This document shows positions 41,436 through 50,216 of a DNA stretch of 57,732 bases, piece after piece. Source of the stretch: Pseudomonas sp. GM49 (GTDB lineage: Bacteria; Pseudomonadota; Gammaproteobacteria; Pseudomonadales; Pseudomonadaceae); the NCBI RefSeq assembly GCF_000282355.1, contig NZ_AKJL01000085.1, positions 1-57,732 on the forward strand, read 5' to 3'. The first letter of the stretch is position 1. The number at the start of each line of letters is the position of its first letter. The position numbers and the translations under genes are program-made. Under the pieces are notes generated by a model. The model was not told where the DNA came from, did not search any database, and saw nothing but the letters and a program-made list of their open reading frames with translations.

Positions 41436-43547
41436 ATGCAGTTTCTAGAGGATAGCCACGGGTGCTCCGGGTGGAACGGCGAAATGGCCGGGCGCATTCG
41501 TGCGTTCGACTGGAGCCTGACCGAACTTGGCCCACTCGACTCATGGTCCAGGAGCCTGCGCAGCACGGTGCAGTTGATGCTCGCGTCCCCGCTGCCGATG
41601 GTGATGCTCTGGGGCCAGTCCGGGTACATGATCTATAACGACGCTTACTCCAAGTTTGCCGGTGGGCGTCATCCGTACCTGCTGGGGGCTGCGGTGGAGC
41701 TGGGTTGGCCAGAAGTCGCCGAATTCAATCGCCACGTGGTGGATACCTGCCTGGCAGGCGACACCTTGTCCTATCGCAATAAAGTCCTGGTATTGCTGCG
41801 CGACGGCGTTCCCGAGGATGTCTGGCTCGACCTCTATTACAGTCCGGTGGCCGACGATGACGGGCGCCCGGCCGGGGTCATGGGCATGGTGGTGGAAACC
41901 ACGGAGCGGGTGATTTCCGAACGCCGGCGTCAGGCGGCCGAAGACGCTTATCGAGCGGATAACGAGCGGGTGCGCCTGGCGTTGAACGCCGGTGCCTTGC
42001 TCGGTTCCTTTGTCTGGGACATCAAGACCAACGTGCTGTCGGGTGATGAGCGCTTCGCTCGCACGTTCTCTTATCCACCCGGGCAAGACTTGGGCAACCT
42101 GTCACAGGAAATCGTCGAAGGGCGGATCCATCCGGACGACCGTAGCTGGGTCCAGGAACGGATCGCACTGTCGGTCGAGACTGGCGAACCCTACAACGTC
42201 GAGTACCGGATCCAGCGTCCCGACGGCAGTTACTTCTGGGTGCTCGCCAGCGGTTGCTGCGAATTCGATGAGCAGGGGGAGGCATTTCGGTTCCCCGGCG
42301 TGCTGATCGATATTCACGAGCGCAAGACCGCCGAAGAATCTCTGCTCAAGTTCACCCGCAACCTGGAGCAGCGGGTGGCCGATGAGGTCGAGGCGCGGCT
42401 GGCGGCGGAAGAACAACTGCGCCAGTCACAGAAACTCGAAGCCATCGGTGGCCTCACTGGCGGTGTGGCCCATGACTTCAACAACCTGTTGCAAGTGATC
42501 GCTGGCAACCTGCACCTGTTGGCACGCCATGAGCCGAATAACGCCAATGTGCAGCGCCGGGTCTCGGCGTCGATTGCCGCCGTCGAACGCGGTGCCAAGC
42601 TGTCCTCGCAATTGCTTGCATTCGCCCGTCGCCAACCGTTGTCGCCCGCGGTCTTCACATTGCGGCAGATTTTCGATGGCCTGGCGGAACTGTTGCAGCG
42701 TGCCTTGGGTGAAACCCTTCAGGTGCAGATGACGGCACCCGAAGATTCGTGGAATGTGTTTGTCGATCGCAATCAACTGGAAAACGCCATTCTCAATCTG
42801 GCGATCAATGCCCGGGACGCCCTGCAGGGTGAAGGGACCATTGATCTTTGTGCGGACAACATCGTCCTGGATCGCAGGTTTTGCGTCGGCAAGGGCATTG
42901 CCGCCGGGGACTATGTGCGGGTGTCCGTGACAGACACCGGCGTTGGCATGTCGCCGCAGGTGCTGGCCCAGGCGTTCGAGCCGTTCTTCACCACCAAGGC
43001 CGATGGTCAGGGCACCGGATTGGGCTTGAGCATGGTGTTTGGTTTCGTCAAACAGAGTGGCGGTCATATCGAAATTGCCAGCAACGTGGGGCAGGGGACT
43101 CGGGTGCAGTTGTACTTCCCGCGCACCTTGCGCGCGGCACCCGGTGAAACGGTGAGCCCTGATGTGCCGCAAAGGGGCGGGCACGAACGCATCCTGGTGG
43201 TCGAAGACAACGAGGCTGTGCGGGTCTCGGTGGTGGAGTTGTTGCGCGAAGAGGGCTATCAGATCCTCACGGCCACCAATGGTGACGTCGCCATGCAAAT
43301 GTTGCTGGAAGGGTTGGCGGTGGACCTGATATTCACCGACGTGGTCATGCCCGGCCTGATCAAGAGTTCGGATCTGGCGGCCTGGGCGAAAGTGCAGGAA
43401 CCACCGGTGGCCGTGCTGTTCACCTCGGGGCATACCCGCGACATCATCTCGCGCAATCACCAGCTCAGCCCCGACACCCACCTGCTGAGCAAGCCCTACA
43501 ATCCCGAAGCACTCAGGCAAATGGTGCGCACGGTGCTTAACGGCTGA
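41436..43547 (+). CDS. Hybrid sensor histidine kinase/response regulator with PAS domains
   Basis: 703 residues. An N-terminal PAS-like region (about 1-160), a PAS/PAC domain (about 180-310; DDRSWVQERIALSVETGEPY and SYFWVLASGC), a dimerisation/phosphoacceptor domain with His346 in GGVAHDFNNLLQ, a HATPase with NLAINARDAL, TDTGVGMS and GTGLGLSMV, then a receiver domain with phospho-Asp635 in IFTDVVMPG and the Lys in LLSKPYN. No membrane helix, so a cytoplasmic sensor. The output partner is not adjacent. Signal unknown; the kinase class (HWE-unlike, NtrB-like AHDFNN) is common in soil pseudomonads. Confidence 0.95.
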   Translation: MQFLEDSHGCSGWNGEMAGRIRAFDWSLTELGPLDSWSRSLRSTVQLMLASPLPMVMLWGQSGYMIYNDAYSKFAGGRHPYLLGAAVELGWPEVAEFNRHVVDTCLAGDTLSYRNKVLVLLRDGVPEDVWLDLYYSPVADDDGRPAGVMGMVVETTERVISERRRQAAEDAYRADNERVRLALNAGALLGSFVWDIKTNVLSGDERFARTFSYPPGQDLGNLSQEIVEGRIHPDDRSWVQERIALSVETGEPYNVEYRIQRPDGSYFWVLASGCCEFDEQGEAFRFPGVLIDIHERKTAEESLLKFTRNLEQRVADEVEARLAAEEQLRQSQKLEAIGGLTGGVAHDFNNLLQVIAGNLHLLARHEPNNANVQRRVSASIAAVERGAKLSSQLLAFARRQPLSPAVFTLRQIFDGLAELLQRALGETLQVQMTAPEDSWNVFVDRNQLENAILNLAINARDALQGEGTIDLCADNIVLDRRFCVGKGIAAGDYVRVSVTDTGVGMSPQVLAQAFEPFFTTKADGQGTGLGLSMVFGFVKQSGGHIEIASNVGQGTRVQLYFPRTLRAAPGETVSPDVPQRGGHERILVVEDNEAVRVSVVELLREEGYQILTATNGDVAMQMLLEGLAVDLIFTDVVMPGLIKSSDLAAWAKVQEPPVAVLFTSGHTRDIISRNHQLSPDTHLLSKPYNPEALRQMVRTVLNG

Positions 43548-43719
43548 AACCGGTGGAAGCGCCGGCGCAGGCAAGGTTTTATCGCATTTGAGACAGGACG
43601 ACGAACGGGCACCGCTGGTCTGACGGGTGGTCGACAGAACGGGCTAACCGAGGCCATTCTGATAATTGGTGAACGCAATTGATCGCGATTCGCTGCCGAT
43701 CAACAAACGGAGGTGTTCC

Positions 43720-43953
43720 ATGCCGGTGCCCCATGACCTTTATCAGGATCTGAAACGCTCAAAGGAAGAAGTCCAGCAGAAACGCACCAAGGATCCGTTA
43801 CTGGATTCACTGCTTAACAAGTATTCCCAGGCGGATGCCGAAGTGGTGAAAGCAGAGGAGGCCAAATCCAGCGATGACACGGTGACGAAGCTCAAGGCGA
43901 AGCGCCTGGAGGTCAAGGACAAGATCGTCAAGCAACTTGGCTCGTCGTCCTGA
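43720..43953 (+). CDS. Small YdcH/DUF465-like protein
   Basis: 77 residues, hydrophilic and helical. The middle DPLLDSLLNKYSQADAEVVK and the end VTKLKAKRLEVKDKIVKQLG follow the DUF465 pattern of a short antiparallel coiled coil. ATG 43720 has CGGAGGTG seven bases upstream and is preferred over the in-frame start at 43666. Function of the family is unknown. Not obviously linked to the histidine kinase before it. Confidence 0.8.
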   Translation: MPVPHDLYQDLKRSKEEVQQKRTKDPLLDSLLNKYSQADAEVVKAEEAKSSDDTVTKLKAKRLEVKDKIVKQLGSSS

Positions 43954-44009
43954 CCCACCAGCCTGCCACCGACGACCGGTGGCTGAACAGTTGGAACGGC
44001 ACAAAAAAC

Positions 44010-44058
44010 GGCACCTCGAATGCTCAGAGACCGATGTTACGGCTCTCAACGAGGTGCC
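44010..44058. other. Large intergenic stem-loop
   Basis: GGCACCTCG and CGAGGTGCC form a nine-pair outer stem; an inner stem AGAG-A-CCG with CGG-CTCT closes the loop ATGTTA. It lies 57 bases after the small DUF465-like gene and just before a REP pair. There is no T-run, so it may be an RNA structure, a relic of a repeat or a weak terminator. Confidence 0.55.
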
Positions 44059-44100
44059 CTCATGACCCAGCCCGAATATCCCGGTGAACTGAACGCTGTC

Positions 44101-44195
44101 CTTGTGGGAGCGGGCTTGCTCGCGAATTGGGCCAGCCAGTCAATGTCGATGTTGAATGTGCTGACGTCTTCGTGAGCAAGCCCGCTCCCACAGGG
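44101..44195. repeat. REP pair (REPIN)
   Basis: CTTGTGGGAGCGGGCTTGCT at 44101 and GTGAGCAAGCCCGCTCCCAC ending at 44192 are mirrored arms, between convergent genes. Confidence 0.9.
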
Positions 44196-44224
44196 GGGTA
44201 CGGTGATTCAGAGAGGGGTACTGC

Positions 44225-45304
44225 TCATTGCAATGCCTTGCTCAAAGGCAATCGCACCATGTTCTGCGCTTTCAGCGAACCGAAGTACAACCAGTCCCCA
44301 TACTCGCGCACCGTGGTGATGGGCGAGTAATTGTCGCTGCTGCCGTCCTGCAGGTTGGCGATCACTTTGCCCTCAAGGTCCAGACCGAGGGCAAACCCGC
44401 GTTTTTCCACGGGTTTGGGCAAGACGGTCATGGCCCGCACGATCATCTTGCGCACGAACGGATGTGCGGCCGTGCCATCGAGCAATGCGTTGCGGGGGGC
44501 ATACAGTGCCACCCAGAACCGGTCGTGACCATTGAACGACAGGTTGTCCGGCAGCCCTGGCAGGTTGTCGATGAACAGGTCATGGGTGCCGGCCTTCGGG
44601 CCGCTGAGCCAATACCGGCTGATGCGGTAGGCGCCGGTTTCATTGACCAGTACATAGGCATCGTCCGGTCCCAGGGTTACGCCGTTGGCAAACTCCAGCT
44701 TGTCCAGCACAACCGAGGTCTTGCCGGTCTGGAAGTCGTAACGCAGCAGTCGACCATCCCCGCCGTGTTCGAGCACGGCCTCACCGTCGTGGCCATAGCC
44801 GAACCGGCTCGAAGCGTCGCTGAAATATGCGTAGTGACCGGGTTTGTCGATGGCCACATCGTCGGTAAAACCGAAGGGGACGCCGTCGGCCTCTGTGGTC
44901 AAGGCCACCAGACGCCCCTGGGCATCGAGTGACAACAAGCCTTTGATGGCATCGGCGATCACCAGCAGGCCATTGGGATGCCGGGCCAGCCCCAGTGGCC
45001 GGCCACCGGTATCGGCCAGGACTTTGGTGGTTTTGCCGTCCAGGCTCGTGCGGATCAGGCGACCGTCGTGCAGGCCGGTGAGGAGCGTGTCGTTTTCCAG
45101 CAACAAGGCTTCCGGCCCGTTGATGTCGGCGGCCCCGACGCGCTCCACGCCTTTGAGCCGCTGATTGTCGGCGTAGATTCCGCTGGAGAGGGACGGCGCG
45201 GGTTGTGGCGTCCAGGCCACCGGTCGTACCTTGGTCGGCATCAGTAGCAGGAAGGCGACGATGACGACGATGACCAGCAACAGACACTTGAAGGTTCTGC
45301 TCAC
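44225..45304 (-). CDS. SMP-30/strictosidine-synthase-like beta-propeller, membrane-anchored
   Basis: 359 residues from a GTG start (45304) that overlaps the upstream stop as GTGA. An N-terminal membrane segment (TFKCLLLVIVVIVAFLLLMP) precedes a six-bladed propeller with DINGPEALLLENDTLLTGLH, FTDDVAIDKPGHYAYFSDAS and GPDDAYVLVNETGAYRISRY. The strictosidine-synthase/lactonase family hydrolyses lactones or related esters. The propeller would face the periplasm. It is coupled to the hydroxylase-SRPBCC fusion gene, so the two may act on the same lipid or sterol-like compound (inference). Confidence 0.85.
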   Translation of the reverse strand: MSRTFKCLLLVIVVIVAFLLLMPTKVRPVAWTPQPAPSLSSGIYADNQRLKGVERVGAADINGPEALLLENDTLLTGLHDGRLIRTSLDGKTTKVLADTGGRPLGLARHPNGLLVIADAIKGLLSLDAQGRLVALTTEADGVPFGFTDDVAIDKPGHYAYFSDASSRFGYGHDGEAVLEHGGDGRLLRYDFQTGKTSVVLDKLEFANGVTLGPDDAYVLVNETGAYRISRYWLSGPKAGTHDLFIDNLPGLPDNLSFNGHDRFWVALYAPRNALLDGTAAHPFVRKMIVRAMTVLPKPVEKRGFALGLDLEGKVIANLQDGSSDNYSPITTVREYGDWLYFGSLKAQNMVRLPLSKALQ

Positions 45305-46455
45305 GCGTTGACTCCTGACGCCGCCAGATGTTTTTGCGCCATGTCGCGCAGCGCCTGCATCGACGCCGCCGATTCGTGGTCGATGCGACGCTTGAGCAGC
45401 ACCCGGTTGGCGATCCGCATCGCCAGACCGCTGAATTGATATTCCAGGGTGCGGACGAAACGTGTGTCCTCGCCTGTGGCATCGCATTCATAGGTCACCA
45501 TCAGCGACAGGCCATGATCACCCTGGGCCCGTGCGCTCCAGCGCCGTCCGGGCAGGTACTCCGCCACCTCCCAGCTCAAGTGCCCGTCGCGGCCGCCGGC
45601 GCGGATGTCTTCCTCGAAACGTGCGCCGGCATGCAAAGGACCTTTTGGCCCATCGATGCGCAGCGACGACGGATGCCATTGCGGCCAAAAGGTCACGGTG
45701 CTGGCGTAGGTCAGTACGTCGACCGGGTGTCCGGCAATGACAATCTGATGCTGCATGCGGGTCATGGGCGTTCTCGGCGGGTTGAGCGGCACAGGTTCCG
45801 GCTCCCAATAGAGGGTGCCGAACAGGTAGTCCATCAGCGGGAAAACGATGTTGAAATTACGCTCCTGCATCAATTCGCGACGGTGATGCAGTTCGTGTAG
45901 CCGGCGCATCTGGCGGATCCACGGCAATCGCGTGATCGGGTTGCGCGGCGGCAGGTGTTCGCAGGCATGAAACACTTCATAGGCCAGGTAACCGAGGACA
46001 AGAAGGCCGCCGACCAATCCCGCGACGTTGGTATCGATGTGCTTGAGCAGCCACCAGAGAGGCAGGGCGACAGCGAGGGTGTGCAGCACAATCAGCCATG
46101 CCGGAAACAGAATCACCCGCCAGTCGCGGGCGCTGTCGTAGGTCATGTGGCCGGGGGTGAAAAAGCTGTGATGGTCGCCTGCGTGACGGGCATAAAAAAG
46201 CCGGGCGAAGCTCTTTCTATGATGACCCAGGTGGCGGTGCACCATGTACACGCCGAGGTTGAACAACAACAGCGTAACGGGCACCGCCAGCCATTGCGCT
46301 GGCCGCACCTGATGCACGTTGCTCCAGAAAACGCTGATCGCCAGTACCCCGAACAACAGGACAAAAGCGCCGTGCAGCCAAGGGTTGTAGAGCGGATGAA
46401 TGTCGGCGCGGTAACGGCTGCGGAATCCTTCGGTGGTCTGCCTCACTGCAATCAC
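45301..46455 (-). CDS. Fatty-acid-hydroxylase/SRPBCC fusion protein
   Basis: 384 residues. The N-terminal 220 residues are a membrane di-iron hydroxylase of the sterol desaturase/fatty acid hydroxylase type with four hydrophobic segments and His clusters HRHLGHHR, HAGDHHSFF, HACEH and HELHHRR. The remaining 160 residues, from about VLTYASTVTFWPQWHPSSLR, form a START/SRPBCC (polyketide-cyclase-like) domain that normally binds a hydrophobic ligand. The join of an O2-using membrane hydroxylase with a lipid-binding domain in one chain is uncommon. Followed by a coupled lactonase-like gene. Confidence 0.88.
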   Translation of the reverse strand: MIAVRQTTEGFRSRYRADIHPLYNPWLHGAFVLLFGVLAISVFWSNVHQVRPAQWLAVPVTLLLFNLGVYMVHRHLGHHRKSFARLFYARHAGDHHSFFTPGHMTYDSARDWRVILFPAWLIVLHTLAVALPLWWLLKHIDTNVAGLVGGLLVLGYLAYEVFHACEHLPPRNPITRLPWIRQMRRLHELHHRRELMQERNFNIVFPLMDYLFGTLYWEPEPVPLNPPRTPMTRMQHQIVIAGHPVDVLTYASTVTFWPQWHPSSLRIDGPKGPLHAGARFEEDIRAGGRDGHLSWEVAEYLPGRRWSARAQGDHGLSLMVTYECDATGEDTRFVRTLEYQFSGLAMRIANRVLLKRRIDHESAASMQALRDMAQKHLAASGVNA

Positions 46456-46552
46456 CTGTCGTTATTGTTATTTCTTTCAGATTAGCCGATCCCGGTGATC
46501 TGGCGGGCCGAACCTTGAGGACGCAACGGCCATGATCCGGTGCAAACCGGTT

Positions 46553-47416
46553 TCAGGTCAGCGGATCCCAGCGTTGCGACCAGTCTTCGTCGGAATCGAT
46601 GACCTTGCGCAGCAGGTCGAAGGCACATTGCAGCGTCGGCGAGTCACGATCGCGCGAGTAGACCAGATAGGTCGGGTAGCTGAATTCCGGAGCCTTGGGC
46701 ACCCGTTCCAGGGCGCCGCTTTCCAGGTAACTCTGCACGACGCGGGTGCGGAAGTAGCCACTGCCGCCATTTTCAAGAAGGTACTGCAAGCCCAGCGGGC
46801 CGAGATTGAAACTCAGCGCAGCCTTGGCCTTTTCCGGCAGGGCGGCGTCGTGCTGGCGCCGGAATTCGCTGCCCCAATCGATGTACACATAAGGATCGGG
46901 CTTGTCGGCCAGGCGCACGAGAATCAGCTTTTCTTCGAGAATCTGCTCGACCTGCAAACGCGGCCAATACTCGGGCTGGTACACCAGCGCCGCATCCAGA
47001 ACGCCCAACTCCAGTTGGCGCAGCAGGTTTTCGCCGTCACGGATTTCCATGCGCAAGGCGTGGCTGGGGATGTTCTTGCGGATTTCGCCGGCCCAACCGA
47101 GCATCAGCGGGTTGCACAGGCTCACTTCGCCACCGATGTGCAGCACATCGCGATAGCCCTCGGGCAACGGCAAGTCACGCCGCGCGGCTTCCCAGGTTTG
47201 CACCAGCTGATTGGCGTACACCACGAACGCTTCGCCGTTGGGCGTCAGGCGGGCGCCGGCACGATTGCGCACGAACAGGGTGCTGCCCAGCTGGCTCTCG
47301 AGTTTTTGCACCCGCGCGGTGATGGCGGTCTGGGTGACATGGAGCTTTTCCGCGGCGGCAGCCAGGCTGCCATGGCGGACGATTTCGAGGAAGGTGCGGG
47401 CGAGGTCGATGTCCAT
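46553..47416 (-). CDS. LysR-family transcriptional regulator
   Basis: 287 residues. HTH in FLEIVRHGSLAAAAEKLHVT with QTAITARVQKLESQLG, followed by a periplasmic-binding-like effector domain (GGEVSLCNPLMLGWAGEIRK and LELGVLDAALVYQPEY). It lies 97 bases upstream, on the same strand, of the hydroxylase fusion gene and may control it; no divergent partner is adjacent. Effector unknown. Confidence 0.92.
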   Translation of the reverse strand: MDIDLARTFLEIVRHGSLAAAAEKLHVTQTAITARVQKLESQLGSTLFVRNRAGARLTPNGEAFVVYANQLVQTWEAARRDLPLPEGYRDVLHIGGEVSLCNPLMLGWAGEIRKNIPSHALRMEIRDGENLLRQLELGVLDAALVYQPEYWPRLQVEQILEEKLILVRLADKPDPYVYIDWGSEFRRQHDAALPEKAKAALSFNLGPLGLQYLLENGGSGYFRTRVVQSYLESGALERVPKAPEFSYPTYLVYSRDRDSPTLQCAFDLLRKVIDSDEDWSQRWDPLT

Positions 47417-47505
47417 GGGGCGGCCGGTGTGGGAGGTTGAGGCATTGTAAGAGCGGAAACCTCACAGGCACCACTCATACCCTGTGGAGAGGGGGCAGGC
47501 AAAAA

Positions 47506-47536
47506 CGACGAATCCCGCCACTAGGGGCGGGATTCG
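47506..47536 (-). terminator. Terminator after the SCP2 gene
   Basis: CGAATCCCGCC pairs with GGCGGGATTCG around a six-base loop, followed on the minus strand by TCGTTTTTG. It lies about 40 bases after the SCP2 stop. Confidence 0.8.
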
Positions 47537-47576
47537 TTTGCAGCAGGCACGCTCCCGAAGATCGGGAGCCAGGTGC

Positions 47577-47891
47577 TTACGACGGGAACAGCTCGGACAG
47601 TTTCATGGCCAGCATCATGTCGCCTTCAGCGCGCAGTTTGCCGCCCATGAACGCTTGCATGCCATCAGTCGAACCGTCGACGATGCCTTCCAGGGTTTCG
47701 CCATCCATCACCAGGGTCACCTGGGCGTCCGGGTTTTCGCCTTCCTGCAGCTCGCAAGTGCTGTTCTTGACGATCAGCGAGAAGTTCTTGGTGTCGTCGA
47801 TGCGGAAACCGAAAACCAGGTCCAGACCGGCGGCAGCGGCTGGGTTGAACTTGGCTTTCATTGCTTGTACGGCATCAGCTACGGAGGTCAT
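47577..47891 (-). CDS. SCP2 sterol-carrier-type lipid-binding protein
   Basis: 104 residues spanning one SCP2 domain: AAGLDLVFGFRIDDTKNFSL, then CELQEGENPDAQVTLVMDGE and MQAFMGGKLRAEGDMMLAMK, the last being the conserved GKL-xGD motif. The fold holds fatty acyl or sterol ligands in a hydrophobic tunnel. ATG 47891 follows AAAGGA. Separate from the phosphatase gene upstream by about 64 bases. Confidence 0.93.
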   Translation of the reverse strand: MTSVADAVQAMKAKFNPAAAAGLDLVFGFRIDDTKNFSLIVKNSTCELQEGENPDAQVTLVMDGETLEGIVDGSTDGMQAFMGGKLRAEGDMMLAMKLSELFPS

Positions 47892-47955
47892 GGTTCGATC
47901 CTTTCTTGGGTAATAAGAGCTGGGTGATTACAGCCAGGGTCACAATAGTCCGGAC

Positions 47956-48666
47956 TCAGCGAAACGTGATGAGTTCCGGGGCCTTCAACAGTTGCAGGTG
48001 TGCATGTCCGTTGAAGGAAGCCAGGGCCACCTCGCGACCACGAAACTTAAGCTGGTTGAGCGAGGTGTTGACGATTTGCCAGTTCAATTCAAAGGCCTGC
48101 CGGGCAGGCATTTGCGTAATCAGGTGGAGCAGGGCAGTGATGGTGCCGCCGGAGGTGAATACGGCGATTTTCTGGGTGTTGTCGGCCTGGTCGAGGATGC
48201 GGTGCAAGCCGGCCCGCACCCGCTCGACAAACCCCAACCAGCTTTCCAGGCCCGGTGTGTCATAGGTGCCGGCAAGCCAGCGTTCGATGATCAGGGCGAA
48301 AATACGCTGGAACTCGCCACGGTTTTGCGCGGCGTTGCGCAAGACGTTCAAGGCTTCGGGTTCGTCCGGCAGCATGGCCGGCAATAGCGCGCGGATGACC
48401 GCATCGGCATCGAATTCGTTGAAGGCGGAGTCGGTTTCCAGAAGCGGCACCGGCAGGCCCACCGCGGCGAATTGTTCCAGCGCGCTGTTGGCCGTGTGCT
48501 GCTGGCGGCGCAGATCCCCTGCCAGGCAGCGGTCGAAGCTGATCCCCAGTTCGGCCAGGTGCCGGCCGAGGATTTCAGCCTGACGAATGCCGGTCGGCGA
48601 CAGGACGTCGTAGTCGTCCGCACCGAAGGAGGCCTGGCCATGTCGAATCAAATAGATACTGCCCAC
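47956..48666 (-). CDS. Histidine phosphatase (phosphoglycerate-mutase-like) family protein
   Basis: 236 residues from a GTG start at 48666 (GSIYLIRHGQASFGADDYDV); RHG is the phospho-accepting His motif, and the second His is expected in the IAVFTSGGTITALLHLI region, where the usual GHG is replaced by SGG. An earlier in-frame ATG (48729) has no ribosome site and adds a segment without homology. Substrate unknown; these enzymes range from phosphoglycerate mutase to SixA-like phosphatases. Confidence 0.87.
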   Translation of the reverse strand: MGSIYLIRHGQASFGADDYDVLSPTGIRQAEILGRHLAELGISFDRCLAGDLRRQQHTANSALEQFAAVGLPVPLLETDSAFNEFDADAVIRALLPAMLPDEPEALNVLRNAAQNRGEFQRIFALIIERWLAGTYDTPGLESWLGFVERVRAGLHRILDQADNTQKIAVFTSGGTITALLHLITQMPARQAFELNWQIVNTSLNQLKFRGREVALASFNGHAHLQLLKAPELITFR

Positions 48667-48867
48667 GTCCGCGTCATCCCGGTACGTTGAAGGTTTGGCG
48701 AGGTTATGGGGATGGCGGTGTGCTGTCAATGAAAAAACATACGCTTGTTTGAAATGCCCGTTACAGGCCTGTTGCCAGAGGTTTCACGACTGGTCGCAAG
48801 GTCGGAGCATGGGTATGCTGGAAGTATCCCGCGCGCGTTCGAGCCGCGCATCGTTTGAGGAGTCCCT

Positions 48868-49890
48868 GTGGAGTTTTTTTCCGAGTACGCCATTTTTCTG
48901 GCCAAGACCGTGACCCTGGTGATCGCCATTCTGGTGGTCCTGGCCAGTTTTGCGGCCTTGCGCAGCAAGGGACGGCGCAAGTCGTCCGGCCAGTTGCAGG
49001 TCAGCAAGCTCAATGATTTCTACAAAGGGCTGCGCGAACGCCTGGAGCAAACCTTGCTCGACAAGGACCAGCTCAAGGCCCTGCGCAAGACACAGGCCAA
49101 AACCGACAAAAAACAGAAGAAAAAACCCGAGGCCAAACCCCGGGTGTTCGTGCTGGATTTCAACGGCGATATCAAGGCTTCGGCCACCGAAAGCCTGCGC
49201 CACGAAATCACCGCCTTGCTGACCCTCGCCACACCGAAGGACGAAGTGGTGCTGCGCCTGGAAAGCGGCGGCGGCATGGTTCACAGCTACGGCCTGGCCT
49301 CCTCGCAACTGGCGCGTATCCGTGAGGCCGGCGTGCCCTTGACCGTGTGCATCGACAAGGTCGCGGCCAGCGGTGGCTACATGATGGCGTGCATTGGCCA
49401 GAAGATCATCAGTGCACCGTTCGCGATCCTCGGCTCGATTGGCGTGGTGGCGCAGTTGCCCAACGTCAATCGCCTGCTGAAAAAGCACGACATCGATTTC
49501 GAAGTGCTGACCGCCGGGGAATACAAACGCACCCTGACCGTGTTTGGCGAAAACACCGAGAAGGGCCGGGAGAAGTTCCAGCAAGACCTGGACATCACCC
49601 ACCAACTGTTCAAGAACTTCGTGTCGCGCTATCGCCCGCAACTGGCGATCGATGAAGTGGCCACCGGCGAAATCTGGCTCGGCGTCGCAGCGCTGGACAA
49701 ACATCTGGTCGACGAACTCAAGACCAGTGATGAATACCTCGCCGAACGGGCCAGGCAGTCCGAGCTCTATCACCTGCATTACTCCGAACGCAAAAGCCTG
49801 CCGGAACGCATCGGCATGGCCGCCAGCGGTTCGGTCGATCGCGTGCTGCTGAGCTGGTGGAGCCGCTTGACCCAGCAACGCTTCTGGTAA
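48868..49890 (+). CDS. sohB: SohB, S49-family inner-membrane serine protease
   Basis: 340 residues, GTG start at 48868 after GAGGAG. An N-terminal membrane helix (FLAKTVTLVIAILVVLASFA) is followed by a lysine-rich linker and a signal-peptide-peptidase-like domain with nucleophile Ser168 in KVAASGGYMM and general base Lys220 in EYKRTLT. The catalytic domain should face the periplasm. It ends at a strong terminator. Confidence 0.96.
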   Translation: MEFFSEYAIFLAKTVTLVIAILVVLASFAALRSKGRRKSSGQLQVSKLNDFYKGLRERLEQTLLDKDQLKALRKTQAKTDKKQKKKPEAKPRVFVLDFNGDIKASATESLRHEITALLTLATPKDEVVLRLESGGGMVHSYGLASSQLARIREAGVPLTVCIDKVAASGGYMMACIGQKIISAPFAILGSIGVVAQLPNVNRLLKKHDIDFEVLTAGEYKRTLTVFGENTEKGREKFQQDLDITHQLFKNFVSRYRPQLAIDEVATGEIWLGVAALDKHLVDELKTSDEYLAERARQSELYHLHYSERKSLPERIGMAASGSVDRVLLSWWSRLTQQRFW

Positions 49891-49915
49891 CGCTTTTGTT
49901 GCCTTCGAAAAAATG

Positions 49916-49941
49916 AAACCGCAGCGCCTGCTGCGGTTTTT
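49916..49941 (+). terminator. Terminator after sohB
   Basis: AAACCGCAGC-GCCT-GCTGCGGTTT followed by TT; a GC-rich stem with T-run 26 bases after the sohB stop. Confidence 0.88.
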
Positions 49942-49960
49942 GAAGTTGAAACGGTCCTTT

Positions 49961-50104
49961 GTAGCAGCTGTCGAGTTTACAAGGCTGCGTTCGGCTGCGA
50001 AGCAGTCGCAAAACCGTGCAGCTCGGTGTATCAGACAAACCGCGTACACCAGCCTGCGAGGACTTTGTCCTCGAACGCAGCCTCGCAGGCTCGGCAGCTG
50101 CTAC
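49961..50104. repeat. Second class of palindromic intergenic repeat
   Basis: The 144 bases start GTAGCAGCTGTCGAG and end CTCGGCAGCTGCTAC, with inner palindromes GCTGCGTTCGGCTGCG and CCTGCGAGGACTTTGTCCTC. It does not share the REP arm. I recognise the look of a non-REP repeat family of fluorescens-group pseudomonads; copy number must be checked by search. Confidence 0.7.
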
Positions 50105-50216
50105 ATCCTTCACGCATCAGCGAAATTTCCCAGACGCGCTGACGAGCCCTTCCTGCTGCCGACCCAGCCACCGGTCGCTATGTTGCATTTTCTCCAATAT
50201 TTGCAACGGAATGCAC

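Noticed and set aside
44060..44175. Short frame starting MTQPEYPGELNAV after the 44010 hairpin
   Set aside because: Most of it translates a REP pair; its apparent ribosome site is an arm of the hairpin.
15204..44195. Repeated inverted elements considered as CRISPR
   Set aside because: They are dispersed single REP pairs in different intergenic gaps, not a regularly spaced array, and no cas gene is present.
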